Origin: JBPYCR01 sp051846915
GTDB lineage: Bacteria > Bacillota > Bacilli > Bacillales > Amphibacillaceae
Length of the DNA stretch: 64,000 bases
Direction: 5' to 3'
NCBI RefSeq assembly: GCF_051846915.1
Contig: NZ_JBPYCR010000013.1
Location: 14,149 to 78,148 of the forward strand
Part shown: positions 44,421 through 54,318 of the stretch, piece by piece
How the letters are laid out: every line of letters starts with the position of its first letter
Position numbering within the stretch: position 1 is the stretch's first letter
Position numbers and translations under genes: made by a program
Notes under the pieces: generated by a model
Databases searched by the model: none
Seen by the model: only the letters and a program-made list of their open reading frames with translations
Told to the model about the DNA's origin: nothing

Positions 44421-47204
44421 ATGAAAAGGTTTGTCATCATAGATCTGGAAACGACAGGAAATTCACCTGCAAACGATGATAAAATTATTGAAGTAGGTAT
44501 CGTTGTTATTGAAGGGGACGAAATTGTCGATGATTATACGGTGTTATTAAACCCTAATAAACCGATCTCCCTTTTCATCTCCGAATTAACCGGAATAAGC
44601 GATGATGATGTACGTGATGCACCATTATTCCATGAAAAAGCACAAGAAATTATTCAGTATTTTAATAATAGTTATTTAGTTGCGCATAATGTTCCATTTG
44701 ATTTGCGGTTTCTAAATCATGAATTAATGCAAAATGGTATTGATGCATTAACCAATCCGGTAATCGACACTGTTGAACTGGCACGAATATTATTTCCTCA
44801 AGCGAAAAGTTTTAAGCTCGGACACTTAGCAAATGAATTTCATCTATCCCATAATAATCCACATCGTGCATTGTCAGATGCATATGTGACAGGTGAGTTA
44901 TTTTTAAAATTGCGACAAAAAATAAACGAATTGCCGCTGGAAACGATCAATCACCTGATTGAGCTGGAAAAGTTGTTGCACTCTGATCTTTATGAGGTGC
45001 TGGTAAATAGAAGACAGAAGTTAATTTATTCCGAGCAGAAGACCGTTGACCGACAAATAGTATCATTTCGAGGTTTAGCCTTCAAACATGTTGAACCAAT
45101 TGAAAAAGAACAGGCTAATGAAATGCCTGCAGTCGGTTACTATCTGGATGATATATATGAAGAGGGTGGATCGCTTGAACGCATCATGCCCAGTTACGAA
45201 AAAAGAACAGGCCAGCGGGAAATGTCAGAAGCCGTTTTTGATGCCTTTTTAAGTGAGCAACATGCATTAATTGAAGCTGAAACAGGTACTGGAAAGTCTC
45301 TTGCCTATTTAATTCCGGCAATTTTTACTGCAATTTCTGAACAGGACCGTATCGTAATAAGTACATATACAACACAACTGCAATCACAACTGATGGAAAA
45401 AGAAATACCCCAGTTACAAAAAATCATTCCGTATTCTTTTAGCGCTGCACTACTGAAAGGAAAGCAGCATTACATTAGTTTGGAACGATTTGAACAGGAA
45501 TTGGCCTTGAGTGGACACGATAATTATGATATTGCACTTACAAAGGCTAAAATTCTCGTTTGGCTGACGGAAACAGAAACCGGTGATATAGATGAAATAC
45601 AGTTGCCGTCTAGTGGGTATTTGTTTTTTAAGAAGATATGTACGGATGCAGAAGGAAAGACAAACGTGCACTCACCATGGTTCAATTGGTCATTTTATCA
45701 AAAAGCAAAACAAAAAGCACAACAAGCACAAATTATATTAACAAATCATGCGCTGTTATGCACGGATCTATTCAACGATTATCAATATTTACCCTCTTAT
45801 AGAAAAGTTATTATTGATGAAGCACACCATTTTGAGGAAACAGCAGCAAAACATGATGGATTAAAACTTGATTATATTAGCATGCAATATACGATCAGTC
45901 AATTTAGCAATCCGATAATGGAAAATATTATATTACATACAGATTCGATTTCCAAAGAGAAATGGTCGGAGGTTTTAGCTAACACGAAATATGAATTGGA
46001 TGATTTATTCCGTTCATTGTATGGTTTTGTAATGAACATGAAAAATAGTGAAAAGACATTAAGTGATGTTGGAAGGGTACAATATCGTATTGAAGAACCC
46101 CTGCAAGTGAAGCAACAGTGGGATCTGATTATTGAAAAGGTAAATCGATTAGCATTTTACTTACGTGATGTAGCTATTTTATTGGCCTTTTTAAATAAAA
46201 ATACATCTAATAGAGTGGATCAGGATTATATAAGTCATTACGAACAATTGATCCAAAAATATATAGACGAGTTAGAACTTTTTTTTAATACAGCGGATTC
46301 CGTTTCTATCGTCCGTTGGATAGAAATTGAAGCATACGGGGCAAAAAACGCGGTTTATTTATATAGTGAACCGACGGATGTAGCAAACATACTGGCGAAA
46401 AGCTTTTTTGATAAAAAACGTAGTGTTGTATTAACAAGTGCGTCACTTACGATGAAAAACTCATTTGATTTTATTGAATCTCGACTTGGCTTGCAAACAG
46501 AACATGTACTAACAAAACAGATAACGTCCCCTTTTTCATATAATGAGCAAGTACAGTTATTAATTCCGAGTGATTTTCCACCCATTAATTATGGAGATGT
46601 GGATAATTTTATTTATTCTACTTGTGAAGCAATCATTTCTCTCGCTGAGGTAACAAAAGGGAGAATGCTCGTTCTGTTTACATCATATGATATGCTGAAA
46701 AAAACATATTATTTATTGAAGGAAGTAATGGATGAGCTTGATTCATACGATTTAATTGCGCAGGGGATAACAAGTGGAAGTCGTAATCGGTTAATGAAAA
46801 ATTTCACTTTATATAACAAACCTATATTATTAGGGACTAGTTCTTTCTGGGAAGGTATCGACATACCTGGTGATTTTTTGGCATCCTTGGTTATTGTTCG
46901 ACTACCATTCCAGCCACCAACACACCCAATATACGAAGCAAAAGCTCAATATTTAAAAGAGCAAGGTAAGAATGCTTTTACTGAATTGGCATTGCCTCAT
47001 GCGGTTATTCGATTCAAACAAGGGTTTGGGAGGCTTATACGGTCTAAAAGTGACCGTGGAATCGTATTTGTATGTGATGCGCGCGTGATGACAGCGCGTT
47101 ATGGAAAGCTGTTCCTTCAGTCAATACCGAAAGTCCCAGTTACTTATGACAATACAAACCATTTAATCAAAAAAGCGGATGCATGGTATAATAAAGACCT
47201 TTAA
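44421..47204 (+). CDS. dinG: DinG-type exonuclease/helicase-like protein
   Basis: 927 residues: an N-terminal DEDDh 3'-5' exonuclease domain (DLETTG at about 8-13; HNVPFDLRFL; HRALSDAYVT) and an XPD-like helicase domain with Walker A ETGTGKS (about 288) and DEAHH (about 466). In B. subtilis-type DinG the iron-sulfur cysteines of E. coli DinG are missing and the protein is mainly an exonuclease; no clustered Cys set is seen here either. AAAGGTGG precedes the ATG. ypmA, next in B. subtilis, is not found. Confidence 0.93.
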   Translation: MKRFVIIDLETTGNSPANDDKIIEVGIVVIEGDEIVDDYTVLLNPNKPISLFISELTGISDDDVRDAPLFHEKAQEIIQYFNNSYLVAHNVPFDLRFLNHELMQNGIDALTNPVIDTVELARILFPQAKSFKLGHLANEFHLSHNNPHRALSDAYVTGELFLKLRQKINELPLETINHLIELEKLLHSDLYEVLVNRRQKLIYSEQKTVDRQIVSFRGLAFKHVEPIEKEQANEMPAVGYYLDDIYEEGGSLERIMPSYEKRTGQREMSEAVFDAFLSEQHALIEAETGTGKSLAYLIPAIFTAISEQDRIVISTYTTQLQSQLMEKEIPQLQKIIPYSFSAALLKGKQHYISLERFEQELALSGHDNYDIALTKAKILVWLTETETGDIDEIQLPSSGYLFFKKICTDAEGKTNVHSPWFNWSFYQKAKQKAQQAQIILTNHALLCTDLFNDYQYLPSYRKVIIDEAHHFEETAAKHDGLKLDYISMQYTISQFSNPIMENIILHTDSISKEKWSEVLANTKYELDDLFRSLYGFVMNMKNSEKTLSDVGRVQYRIEEPLQVKQQWDLIIEKVNRLAFYLRDVAILLAFLNKNTSNRVDQDYISHYEQLIQKYIDELELFFNTADSVSIVRWIEIEAYGAKNAVYLYSEPTDVANILAKSFFDKKRSVVLTSASLTMKNSFDFIESRLGLQTEHVLTKQITSPFSYNEQVQLLIPSDFPPINYGDVDNFIYSTCEAIISLAEVTKGRMLVLFTSYDMLKKTYYLLKEVMDELDSYDLIAQGITSGSRNRLMKNFTLYNKPILLGTSSFWEGIDIPGDFLASLVIVRLPFQPPTHPIYEAKAQYLKEQGKNAFTELALPHAVIRFKQGFGRLIRSKSDRGIVFVCDARVMTARYGKLFLQSIPKVPVTYDNTNHLIKKADAWYNKDL

Positions 47205-47263
47205 ACCAATTTATTTTGGAATTGACTTAAGCCTTTCATTTTGTTGATCAACTTCAAAAAAAA

Positions 47264-47288
47264 ACTAATACATATTGCATGTATTAGT
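47264..47288. other. Inverted repeat between dinG and ypmB
   Basis: Perfect 10-bp arms ACTAATACAT / ATGTATTAGT with a 5-nt centre. The left side is preceded by nine A, so on the minus strand it would read as hairpin plus T run; no minus-strand gene ends here. The 229-bp gap holds no other feature I recognise. Confidence 0.5.
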
Positions 47289-47433
47289 GTAAAATAGTAT
47301 GGTATGGTTTAGGAGTGTATTTTTCAGCAAATCGCTTTGCGCATGGGATTTACATTACATAGTATTTATCAATCGGTTACTAGCTATAAGTAACAAAATT
47401 TGATAATAAAATGGAAAAGAAAGGTAAACCAAA

Positions 47434-47946
47434 TTGAATATTAATACTGTTGGATGGATCAAAGTGACTTTTATAGGTATTATCCTTGCTTTTTTAATCG
47501 TTTTTATTTATTTTATCGTACTGTACAATCAGATGATGCAAATAAAAACAGAAGGCTATGCTGAATCAGAAAAAAGAATTATGAATGAAACTTCAATTGT
47601 AGAAATTGACAAAATTACTTCGTTCCACGAAAAGGACGCATATCATGTAGTATGGGGAAAAACGGCAGAAGAAGTAAATAAACTGGCATTCGTACCTTTA
47701 ACAAATGACGATCCAATCGAAATTATTAAGAAAAGTGAAATGATGGCAGAGGATTCGATAGTAAACCAATGGGAAAGAAACTGTAATGATTGTAATTTTA
47801 TTAAAATAGTACCGGGAATCGTTGAGGATCAACCGGTATGGGAGCTAACATACACAGATAAGGCTGATCGGTACGTATTCGATTATTTATCCATATATGA
47901 TGGTTCAGCTTATGAGCAATTCCGATTCTCAACAATGTTTAAATAA
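47434..47946 (+). CDS. ypmB: DUF5590 membrane-anchored protein YpmB
   Basis: 170 residues with an N-terminal membrane helix (about 9-31) and an extracellular domain of PepSY-like shape ending in a C-terminal YDYLSIYDGS block. Its place just before aspB matches B. subtilis ypmB, of unknown function. Starts at TTG after GAAAGGTAA, 15 bp before aspB. Confidence 0.78.
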   Translation: MNINTVGWIKVTFIGIILAFLIVFIYFIVLYNQMMQIKTEGYAESEKRIMNETSIVEIDKITSFHEKDAYHVVWGKTAEEVNKLAFVPLTNDDPIEIIKKSEMMAEDSIVNQWERNCNDCNFIKIVPGIVEDQPVWELTYTDKADRYVFDYLSIYDGSAYEQFRFSTMFK

Positions 47947-47961
47947 AGAGGTGGAAATGAT

Positions 47962-49146
47962 ATGAAATTAGCAAACAGAGTTAACACGCTTACTCCTTCA
48001 TCAACATTGGCAATTTCAGCAAAAGCGAAAGAGTTAAAACAGGAAGGCCACGACGTGATTGGCCTTGGAGTTGGTGAACCGGATTTTAACACCCCTGAGT
48101 ACATCCTAAAAGCTGCAAAAAAAGCAATGGATGAGGGAATGACAAAATATACCCCATCCGGCGGTATTTTGGATTTAAAAGAAACAATTGCAAAAAAGTT
48201 TCAAGATGATAATGATTTATTGTACAGAAACAACGAAATTATTGTAACGACCGGTGCGAAGCATGCATTATACACTTTATTTCAAGCAATTCTGGACGAA
48301 GGTGATGAAGTAATCGTCCCAACGCCTTATTGGGTTAGTTACCCTGAACAAATCAAGCTTGCAAGTGGAAAACCTGTTTTCGTAAATGCCTTGGAAGAAA
48401 ATAATTTTAAATTAACACCTGAACAGCTGGAACAGTCAATTACAAGTAAAACAAAAGCAATGATTATTAATTCACCGAGCAATCCAACTGGGATGATGTA
48501 CAGTCGCGATGAATTGGAAAAATTAGGAGAAGTTTGCTTAAAAAATGATCTTTTAATCGTATCTGATGAAATTTATGAAAAGTTGATTTATACAGATGAC
48601 AAGCATTTATCAGTTGCTCAGCTGTCGGATAAGTTAAAAGCACAAACCGTTGTAATTAATGGTGTGAGCAAGTCTCATGCTATGACAGGATGGAGAATCG
48701 GCTATGCTGCAGGACCTGAAGCTATCATTAAGGCAATGACAAACCATGCATCTCATGCAACATCCAACCCGACTTCAATTGCACAATATGCCGCACTTGC
48801 CGCATACCAAGCGGAAACAGACCCGACAATTAAGATGAGGGAAACATTTTCCGAGAGACTGGACACATTATATCAATTGCTTATTGATATTCCGGGCATT
48901 TCATGTAAGAAGCCGAATGGCGCCTTTTATTTGTTTCCAAACGTAAAAGAAGCTGCGAAAATAAATGGTTTCCAAACGGTTGATGACTGGGTGACTGCAC
49001 TCCTTGATGAAGAAAAGGTAGCACTTGTTCCGGGATCCGGATTTGGCGCACCGGACAATGTCCGTCTATCGTACGCCACGTCGATCGACATATTAGAAGA
49101 AGCAGCCAAGCGTATTCATCGTTTTGTTATTAAACATCAATCATAA
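47962..49146 (+). CDS. aspB: Aspartate aminotransferase
   Basis: PLP-dependent, subgroup Ib aminotransferase linking aspartate/oxaloacetate and glutamate/2-oxoglutarate. 394 residues. GVGEPDFNTPEYI, NSPSNPTG, SDEIYEKLIY, and the PLP lysine in GVSKSHAMTGWRIGY are conserved. AAGAGGTGG precedes the ATG. In B. subtilis asnS follows; here a terminator and then dnaD. Confidence 0.95.
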   Translation: MKLANRVNTLTPSSTLAISAKAKELKQEGHDVIGLGVGEPDFNTPEYILKAAKKAMDEGMTKYTPSGGILDLKETIAKKFQDDNDLLYRNNEIIVTTGAKHALYTLFQAILDEGDEVIVPTPYWVSYPEQIKLASGKPVFVNALEENNFKLTPEQLEQSITSKTKAMIINSPSNPTGMMYSRDELEKLGEVCLKNDLLIVSDEIYEKLIYTDDKHLSVAQLSDKLKAQTVVINGVSKSHAMTGWRIGYAAGPEAIIKAMTNHASHATSNPTSIAQYAALAAYQAETDPTIKMRETFSERLDTLYQLLIDIPGISCKKPNGAFYLFPNVKEAAKINGFQTVDDWVTALLDEEKVALVPGSGFGAPDNVRLSYATSIDILEEAAKRIHRFVIKHQS

Positions 49147-49163
49147 CATAAAACATGACCATT

Positions 49164-49189
49164 ATCCCTTGCTCTTCGCAAGGGATTTT
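49164..49189 (+). terminator. Terminator of aspB
   Basis: ATCCCTTGC / GCAAGGGAT stem with a 5-nt loop, followed by TTTT. Confidence 0.8.
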
Positions 49190-49222
49190 AATGTTACAGC
49201 AATGAATATCATGGATATTTTT

Positions 49223-49254
49223 AAAGCCGTTCGGAATATCGTCGGCTTTCTTTA
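49223..49254 (+). terminator. Second, weaker hairpin after aspB
   Basis: AAAGCCG (49223-49229) pairs with CGGCTTT (49243-49249), then CTTT. Possibly a backup terminator. Confidence 0.4.
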
Positions 49255-49327
49255 GTTAATGTTTTTAAAATATAGATAATGATAAATTACGGATAATCCA
49301 TGATATACTAACAAAAGAGGTGTTTTT

Positions 49328-50008
49328 ATGATGAAACATGTCGATATACAACAAATGTTAATCGATCAATTTACAATCCCGTCCAAACTAATAACTTCTT
49401 ATACGTCCATAGGGTTAAATGAACACGAAGTTATGGTCATCTTACAAATTCATCGGTTTTTGCAAAACAAAAACAATTTTCCTACACCTTTAGAATTAGC
49501 AAGTCATTTAACGATCAATGAAAAGGAATGCGCTAATATTTTACGTAAATTAATCCAGCGTAATGTACTGGAAATTAAACAGTCAAAAAATGATAAGAAT
49601 CAATTAAGTGAAGCATATAGTTTAAATCCTTTGTGGGAAAAGTTATTTACGGAGCAAAATAATGACCAAAACGACTTACAAGAAGGTAGTTTATTTATCC
49701 TGTTTGAGCAGGAATTTGGCAGACCACTTTCCCCGTTTGAAATAGAAACGATCAATGTGTGGCTTGATGAAGACAAAATATCACCAGCTCTAATCAAAGC
49801 AGGATTAAGAGAGTCTGTTTTAATGGGGAAACTCAATTTTAAATATATCGATCGCATTCTACGGGAATGGAAAAAGAAAGGCATTCATTCAGTGGAGCAA
49901 GCCAGGGATGCGGGTAAAAACTTTCGCAGCAACCAAGTAAACAAACAGTATCAACCTGTCAAAAGAGATACGTCCATTTATTATAACTGGCTGAAGGGGG
50001 AGGAGTAA
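49328..50008 (+). CDS. dnaD: Replication initiation protein DnaD
   Basis: DNA-remodelling protein acting with DnaB and DnaI to load the replicative helicase. 226 residues: N-terminal winged-helix DDBH1 domain (about 1-100), then DDBH2 domain (about 120-200) with the family end YxxxIxxxW-like segment KYIDRILREWKKKGI. AGAGGTG lies before two adjacent ATGs. nth follows with a 2-bp gap. Confidence 0.93.
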   Translation: MMKHVDIQQMLIDQFTIPSKLITSYTSIGLNEHEVMVILQIHRFLQNKNNFPTPLELASHLTINEKECANILRKLIQRNVLEIKQSKNDKNQLSEAYSLNPLWEKLFTEQNNDQNDLQEGSLFILFEQEFGRPLSPFEIETINVWLDEDKISPALIKAGLRESVLMGKLNFKYIDRILREWKKKGIHSVEQARDAGKNFRSNQVNKQYQPVKRDTSIYYNWLKGEE

Positions 50009-50010
50009 TA

Positions 50011-50676
50011 TTGCTAACAAAAAAACAAATAACCTATGTCTTGGATGTAATGGAGGAGATGTTTCCCCATGCTGAATGTGAGTTACATCATTCCAATCCT
50101 TTTGAGTTAGTAATTGCCGTCTTGTTGTCTGCACAGTGTACAGATGTATTAGTGAACAAAGTAACGAAAGATTTATTTAAAAAATATAAAACTCCGGAAG
50201 ATTATTTAGCTGTCACGGTGGAAGAGTTGCAAGAAGATATTCGTTCCATTGGTTTAAACCGCACAAAAGCAAGAAATATTCAAAAGCTCTGTAATTCGTT
50301 GCTCGATGAGTATAACGGCATTGTTCCTCAAACAAGGGAGCAATTAATTGGGCTTGCAGGTGTTGGGAGAAAAACAGCGAATGTCGTTCTCTCCGTAGCA
50401 TTTAACAAGCCTGCGATAGCAGTTGATACACATGTGGAACGGGTTTCCAAGCGTTTAGCGATCTGTAGGTGGAAAGATTCTGTTTTGGAAGTAGAAAATA
50501 CATTAATGAAAAAGGTCCCGATGGAAGAGTGGGGGAACACACATCATCGGATGATTTTTTTCGGCAGATATCACTGTAAAGCTAGAAACCCCGAGTGTCC
50601 GGAATGCCCACTCCTAGGTATTTGCAGGGAAGGGAAGAAGAGAATGAAAAAACTGCAACGTGCTCAAGTGGATTAA
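50011..50676 (+). CDS. nth: Endonuclease III
   Basis: DNA glycosylase/AP lyase that removes oxidised pyrimidines. 221 residues. Helix-hairpin-helix GLAGVGRKTANVV with catalytic K121; D139 in AVDTHVERV; iron-sulfur cluster C189-x6-C196-x2-C199-x5-C205 complete. Starts at TTG, 5 nt after GGGGGAGGAG. In B. subtilis ypoC follows; it is absent here. Confidence 0.96.
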   Translation: MLTKKQITYVLDVMEEMFPHAECELHHSNPFELVIAVLLSAQCTDVLVNKVTKDLFKKYKTPEDYLAVTVEELQEDIRSIGLNRTKARNIQKLCNSLLDEYNGIVPQTREQLIGLAGVGRKTANVVLSVAFNKPAIAVDTHVERVSKRLAICRWKDSVLEVENTLMKKVPMEEWGNTHHRMIFFGRYHCKARNPECPECPLLGICREGKKRMKKLQRAQVD

Positions 50677-50728
50677 AAAGCGAGAATTTCACATAAAAAA
50701 GCATGCACAGCTAAAACATTCATTAAAT

Positions 50729-50775
50729 AATGGCTGTCACTAATGTCAATTACAGTCATTAGTGACAGCCATTTT
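50729..50775. terminator. Bidirectional terminator between convergent nth and ponA
   Basis: Perfect 17-bp arms (50729-50745 and 50757-50773, core TGGCTGTCACTAATG) with an 11-nt loop and T-rich tails on both sides. Confidence 0.9.
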
Positions 50776-50778
50776 AAA

Positions 50779-53469
50779 TTAACTTTCTTCCTGATTTTCA
50801 TTGTTTTCTTCTGCAGGTACTTCCTGTTTAATACTTCGCGCTTCACCTTTTACACCATTGTTTGCTCCATTTGATCCAATTGGTACCACTGTAATGGTCA
50901 TACTTCCGGGTGAAGCACCACTAATTTCGATCCCCTTTGATTGAACTGTTTGTTTTTTCCCATTTACATCGACTTCAAAAGATGCTGGTGGGCCATTGTA
51001 TTGCCAAGAAACATCAACAATTTTCTGGTCTTTATTATAGTTTGATGAAAGACCACTTACCGGTGGGATATTTGTCTGCTGATTATCTGAATCTTCATTC
51101 TCGTCGGCTTCATCTTCTTCGATTTCTTCATTGTCCTCACTTTCTTCTTCCTCCTCTTCCTCCTCTTCTGGAACGATAACGCTCGCTGATTTAGCATCAC
51201 TCTTCATATTGTTTTCATTATTAATTGCAACAACTTGGAAAGTATATTCTCTACCAGGCTCTACTTCTGAAATAGAAAGAGAAGTATCTTCAGTTGTTGA
51301 AATTTGGCTCATTTGCCCATTAACATCTCCGCTTACTTCAAATGAAATATCATCTTCAGAAGAATAGCTCCACTCTACATCTATGGCATTCGATTCTTCA
51401 TCGTATGTTGCTGTTAAATCACTGACCGGATCAAGTTGATCGAACTTTTCGGATTGTTTTGTAGGCTCATGTCCTTTTACAAAAAGCTCCGTCACTATGT
51501 TTTCTTTCGGTGTATATTCACTCGGAAGCTTTGCAGGATTAGATCCTTTTTCAACGGCAACTTCAACAACTGAGCTCGGTTTTACAAAGTCAGGTGTATC
51601 AATTCCTTCAGATATTTCCGTCATCGTATTTTTAAACAAGTAATGTGGTATTTGCGTGTTTTCAATGATTCTTTTATGGTCATCATACCCCGTCCAGACA
51701 GAAATCGTATAGTTGGTTGTATAGCCTGCAAACCAGGAGTTATTTGCACCTTTTTTATCTTCTAAGTTTGTTGTTCCAGTTTTTCCGGCTACATGTAACC
51801 CCGGTATATTTGCATTTGTTCCCGTACCATCCTTAACGACCGATTTCAGCATATCCGTAACCATATAGGCGGTGTAGTCGGACATAGCAGCTTTAGATTC
51901 CGGCTTTAAATCCACGCTTGATCCATCCGGAAATTCAACTTTAGTAACTGTATATGGTTCATTATAGATTCCTTCATTTCCAAAAGCACTGTAAGCTCCG
52001 GCTAATTCAAGCGGTGTAGAATTTGTAGTAGATCCACCGATAACGTCTCCGATATTTATATTATCATCATAAAAATCGATGCCAAGACCTTCTGCGAATG
52101 TTTTAACTCGATCTAGTCCAATTTCATCTGCTGTCTTTAATGTAGGAACGTTTAACGAATGCTTTAAAGCATACCGAGCAGACATCCAGCCTTGATATCG
52201 TCGATTATGATTTCGAAATTCGATATCGCCAATTTTATATGGTTTGTCATCATTCAATTGATGATACGTGGACCACTTCTCATATTCAATTGCTGGACCA
52301 TAAGCCAATAATGGCTTAAACGTTGAACCAGCCTGTCTACCCTGGTCGTTATAAGCATAGTTCCAGCCATCCACGTTTTCGTTATTCCGACTGCCGCCAA
52401 TAGCCCGAATTGCTCCAGTCTTTGTATCAACAACAACCATACCTGCTTGCAGGTCTTCATCAGGATATGGGATCGGATTTTCTTCACTATCAGTTAATAG
52501 GAATTCAACGTGCTCTTGAACACTGTTATCAAGTGTTGTATATATTTTCAGCCCATCAGTATTAATATTTGCCCCATCCACTTTTTCACGAACTTCTTTT
52601 TCTACTTTTTGAATAAATGATTCGTATTTTTTTGAATCAGGACGTTTTTCCGTCAATAGGGAGGCGATTTCCACTTGTCTAGCTTCGTTCGCTTGCTCCT
52701 CTGTTATTTTGTCGTGGCGCACCATTAGGTTTAACACGGTGTCTACACGTTCTTTCATCAATTCAGGATTGTTATATGGGTTATAAGCTGATGGACGCTG
52801 TGGAAGACCGGCTAAAGTGGCGGCTTCCACGAGCGTTAATTCATGCAAATCTGTTTTTCCAAAATAAATTTCTGAAGCTTTTGCTACTCCATAAGCTCCG
52901 CTACCATAAAATATTTTGTTCAAATACATTTCCATTATTTGTTCTTTAGAATATTTTCTTTCTAGTTTTAAGGCAAGCCACTGTTCCTGTACTTTTAATT
53001 TTATTTTTTTGTCAGAAGTTAAAAATGCATTTTCTACTACTTGTTGTGTAATTGTACTAGCGCCTTCCGAACCGAATCCGTTCGTAATATTGGCCATAAT
53101 GGCTCCGCCGATACGTCTTATGTCAATACCGGAATGTTTGAAAAAGCGAGCATCCTCGGTAGCGGTAACAGCGTCAATAAGTACTTCCGGCAAATCTTCG
53201 TATTCAACTTTTGTTCGCTTTTCGTCAGCCGCTATATCTGTTACAAATTCACCATCTTTATTATAAATTTTCGATGAAAAAGGATCTGACAATTTGGCTG
53301 CATCAATGTCAGGTGCAGTGACAATATAATATGAAAATAAAATAGCTACCCCAAGACCGATGAGTAAGCCGATCATGAAAATAATTTTCGCTATATTTTT
53401 CCATACCGGTTTTTGTTTTGATTTTAATTGTTTTCTTCTTGCTGTTCGAGATTGGCCATTATCTGCCAT
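50779..53469 (-). CDS. ponA: Class A penicillin-binding protein 1 with C-terminal Fn3 domains
   Basis: Bifunctional glycosyltransferase/transpeptidase building peptidoglycan. 896 residues: cytoplasmic basic tail, membrane helix (about 27-50), GT51 domain with catalytic E105 in TEDARFF and STITQQ, transpeptidase domain with S382-TFK, SLN (438-440) and KTG (563-565). After about residue 675 come two fibronectin-type domains (about 680-765 and 805-880) separated by a Glu/Asp-rich linker (about 767-803). The tail is Gln/Glu-rich. AGGAATGGAG-like site precedes the ATG. Downstream of recU, same transcript. Confidence 0.96.
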   Translation of the reverse strand: MADNGQSRTARRKQLKSKQKPVWKNIAKIIFMIGLLIGLGVAILFSYYIVTAPDIDAAKLSDPFSSKIYNKDGEFVTDIAADEKRTKVEYEDLPEVLIDAVTATEDARFFKHSGIDIRRIGGAIMANITNGFGSEGASTITQQVVENAFLTSDKKIKLKVQEQWLALKLERKYSKEQIMEMYLNKIFYGSGAYGVAKASEIYFGKTDLHELTLVEAATLAGLPQRPSAYNPYNNPELMKERVDTVLNLMVRHDKITEEQANEARQVEIASLLTEKRPDSKKYESFIQKVEKEVREKVDGANINTDGLKIYTTLDNSVQEHVEFLLTDSEENPIPYPDEDLQAGMVVVDTKTGAIRAIGGSRNNENVDGWNYAYNDQGRQAGSTFKPLLAYGPAIEYEKWSTYHQLNDDKPYKIGDIEFRNHNRRYQGWMSARYALKHSLNVPTLKTADEIGLDRVKTFAEGLGIDFYDDNINIGDVIGGSTTNSTPLELAGAYSAFGNEGIYNEPYTVTKVEFPDGSSVDLKPESKAAMSDYTAYMVTDMLKSVVKDGTGTNANIPGLHVAGKTGTTNLEDKKGANNSWFAGYTTNYTISVWTGYDDHKRIIENTQIPHYLFKNTMTEISEGIDTPDFVKPSSVVEVAVEKGSNPAKLPSEYTPKENIVTELFVKGHEPTKQSEKFDQLDPVSDLTATYDEESNAIDVEWSYSSEDDISFEVSGDVNGQMSQISTTEDTSLSISEVEPGREYTFQVVAINNENNMKSDAKSASVIVPEEEEEEEEESEDNEEIEEDEADENEDSDNQQTNIPPVSGLSSNYNKDQKIVDVSWQYNGPPASFEVDVNGKKQTVQSKGIEISGASPGSMTITVVPIGSNGANNGVKGEARSIKQEVPAEENNENQEES

Positions 53470-53485
53470 ACTCCATTCCTCCGTT

Positions 53486-54067
53486 CTAAAAATAAAGCTT
53501 ATCGATAATTTGTAAATAGTCGACTCTCGTTGTATACTTCCAAGGAATTAAATAGCCTTCTTGCTTTATCTTTTCATAGGGAATTGACTTCTTCCCACCT
53601 ATTTCCTTTTCATCCCAACATGAAAATAAGGTTTGTGCTTTAAGAAAGTAAGTTTCATTATATAATGTGAAGCGTATAATTAAAAAACTGATTCCCCCGT
53701 GTTCAACAATTGATCTCATGTGGTTCAGTTGATGTTCATGGATATTTGCCAGTGGAAATAACGTTTTGTTTTTTGTTTCCTTCGCTTCGAAATCAATATA
53801 CTGATTTCGGTATAGGCCGTTATAATCCGTTGTTGATGCTTGTTTAAAATAACCTTCCGTAATGACTGCTGCACTTCGTTTTGGATAATGAACCCGAACG
53901 ATTTGAACAGGGGTAGGTTTTTTATGGATGATAGCCTTGTTCGTATGTAAATAATAATTGTTCGTTTCATTGATATCTTCCTCCAACGTCATCCCGCGAT
54001 TACTAAAGCTTTCCCTTGACCGCGTCTGTTGAAACGAATTTTTCTTCAGTCCGTTTGGATATTGCAT
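53486..54067 (-). CDS. recU: Holliday junction resolvase RecU
   Basis: Structure-specific endonuclease that cuts Holliday junctions in recombination and chromosome segregation. 193 residues. NRGMTLEEDINETN, KKPTPVQIVRVHYPKRS, TDYNGLYR and the catalytic DFEAKETKNK block are conserved. The start at 54067 has TTAGGAGGT 7 nt upstream; a longer frame to 54094 includes that site and was rejected. ponA begins 16 bp after, the usual recU-ponA operon. Confidence 0.96.
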   Translation of the reverse strand: MQYPNGLKKNSFQQTRSRESFSNRGMTLEEDINETNNYYLHTNKAIIHKKPTPVQIVRVHYPKRSAAVITEGYFKQASTTDYNGLYRNQYIDFEAKETKNKTLFPLANIHEHQLNHMRSIVEHGGISFLIIRFTLYNETYFLKAQTLFSCWDEKEIGGKKSIPYEKIKQEGYLIPWKYTTRVDYLQIIDKLYF

Positions 54068-54318
54068 CTTAGACCTCCTAACATCGTACATCATTGATTA
54101 CTTTTTGAATTGAATTTGTGTGATTTGAATTATTATCATAACTATTATATATCAAAATAGTTATTCGGCCTAATTTTCATTAGTTATTTCACTATTATTT
54201 AATAAATTGTTTCCATTTTTCAAGTTCTTAGGTCATTTATCAAATATTATGCAATTATTCGCGTATAAGCACTAGTTTTGTTTCATTAATTCTAGTTTTG
54301 TCGACTCGGAAGGAGAAG

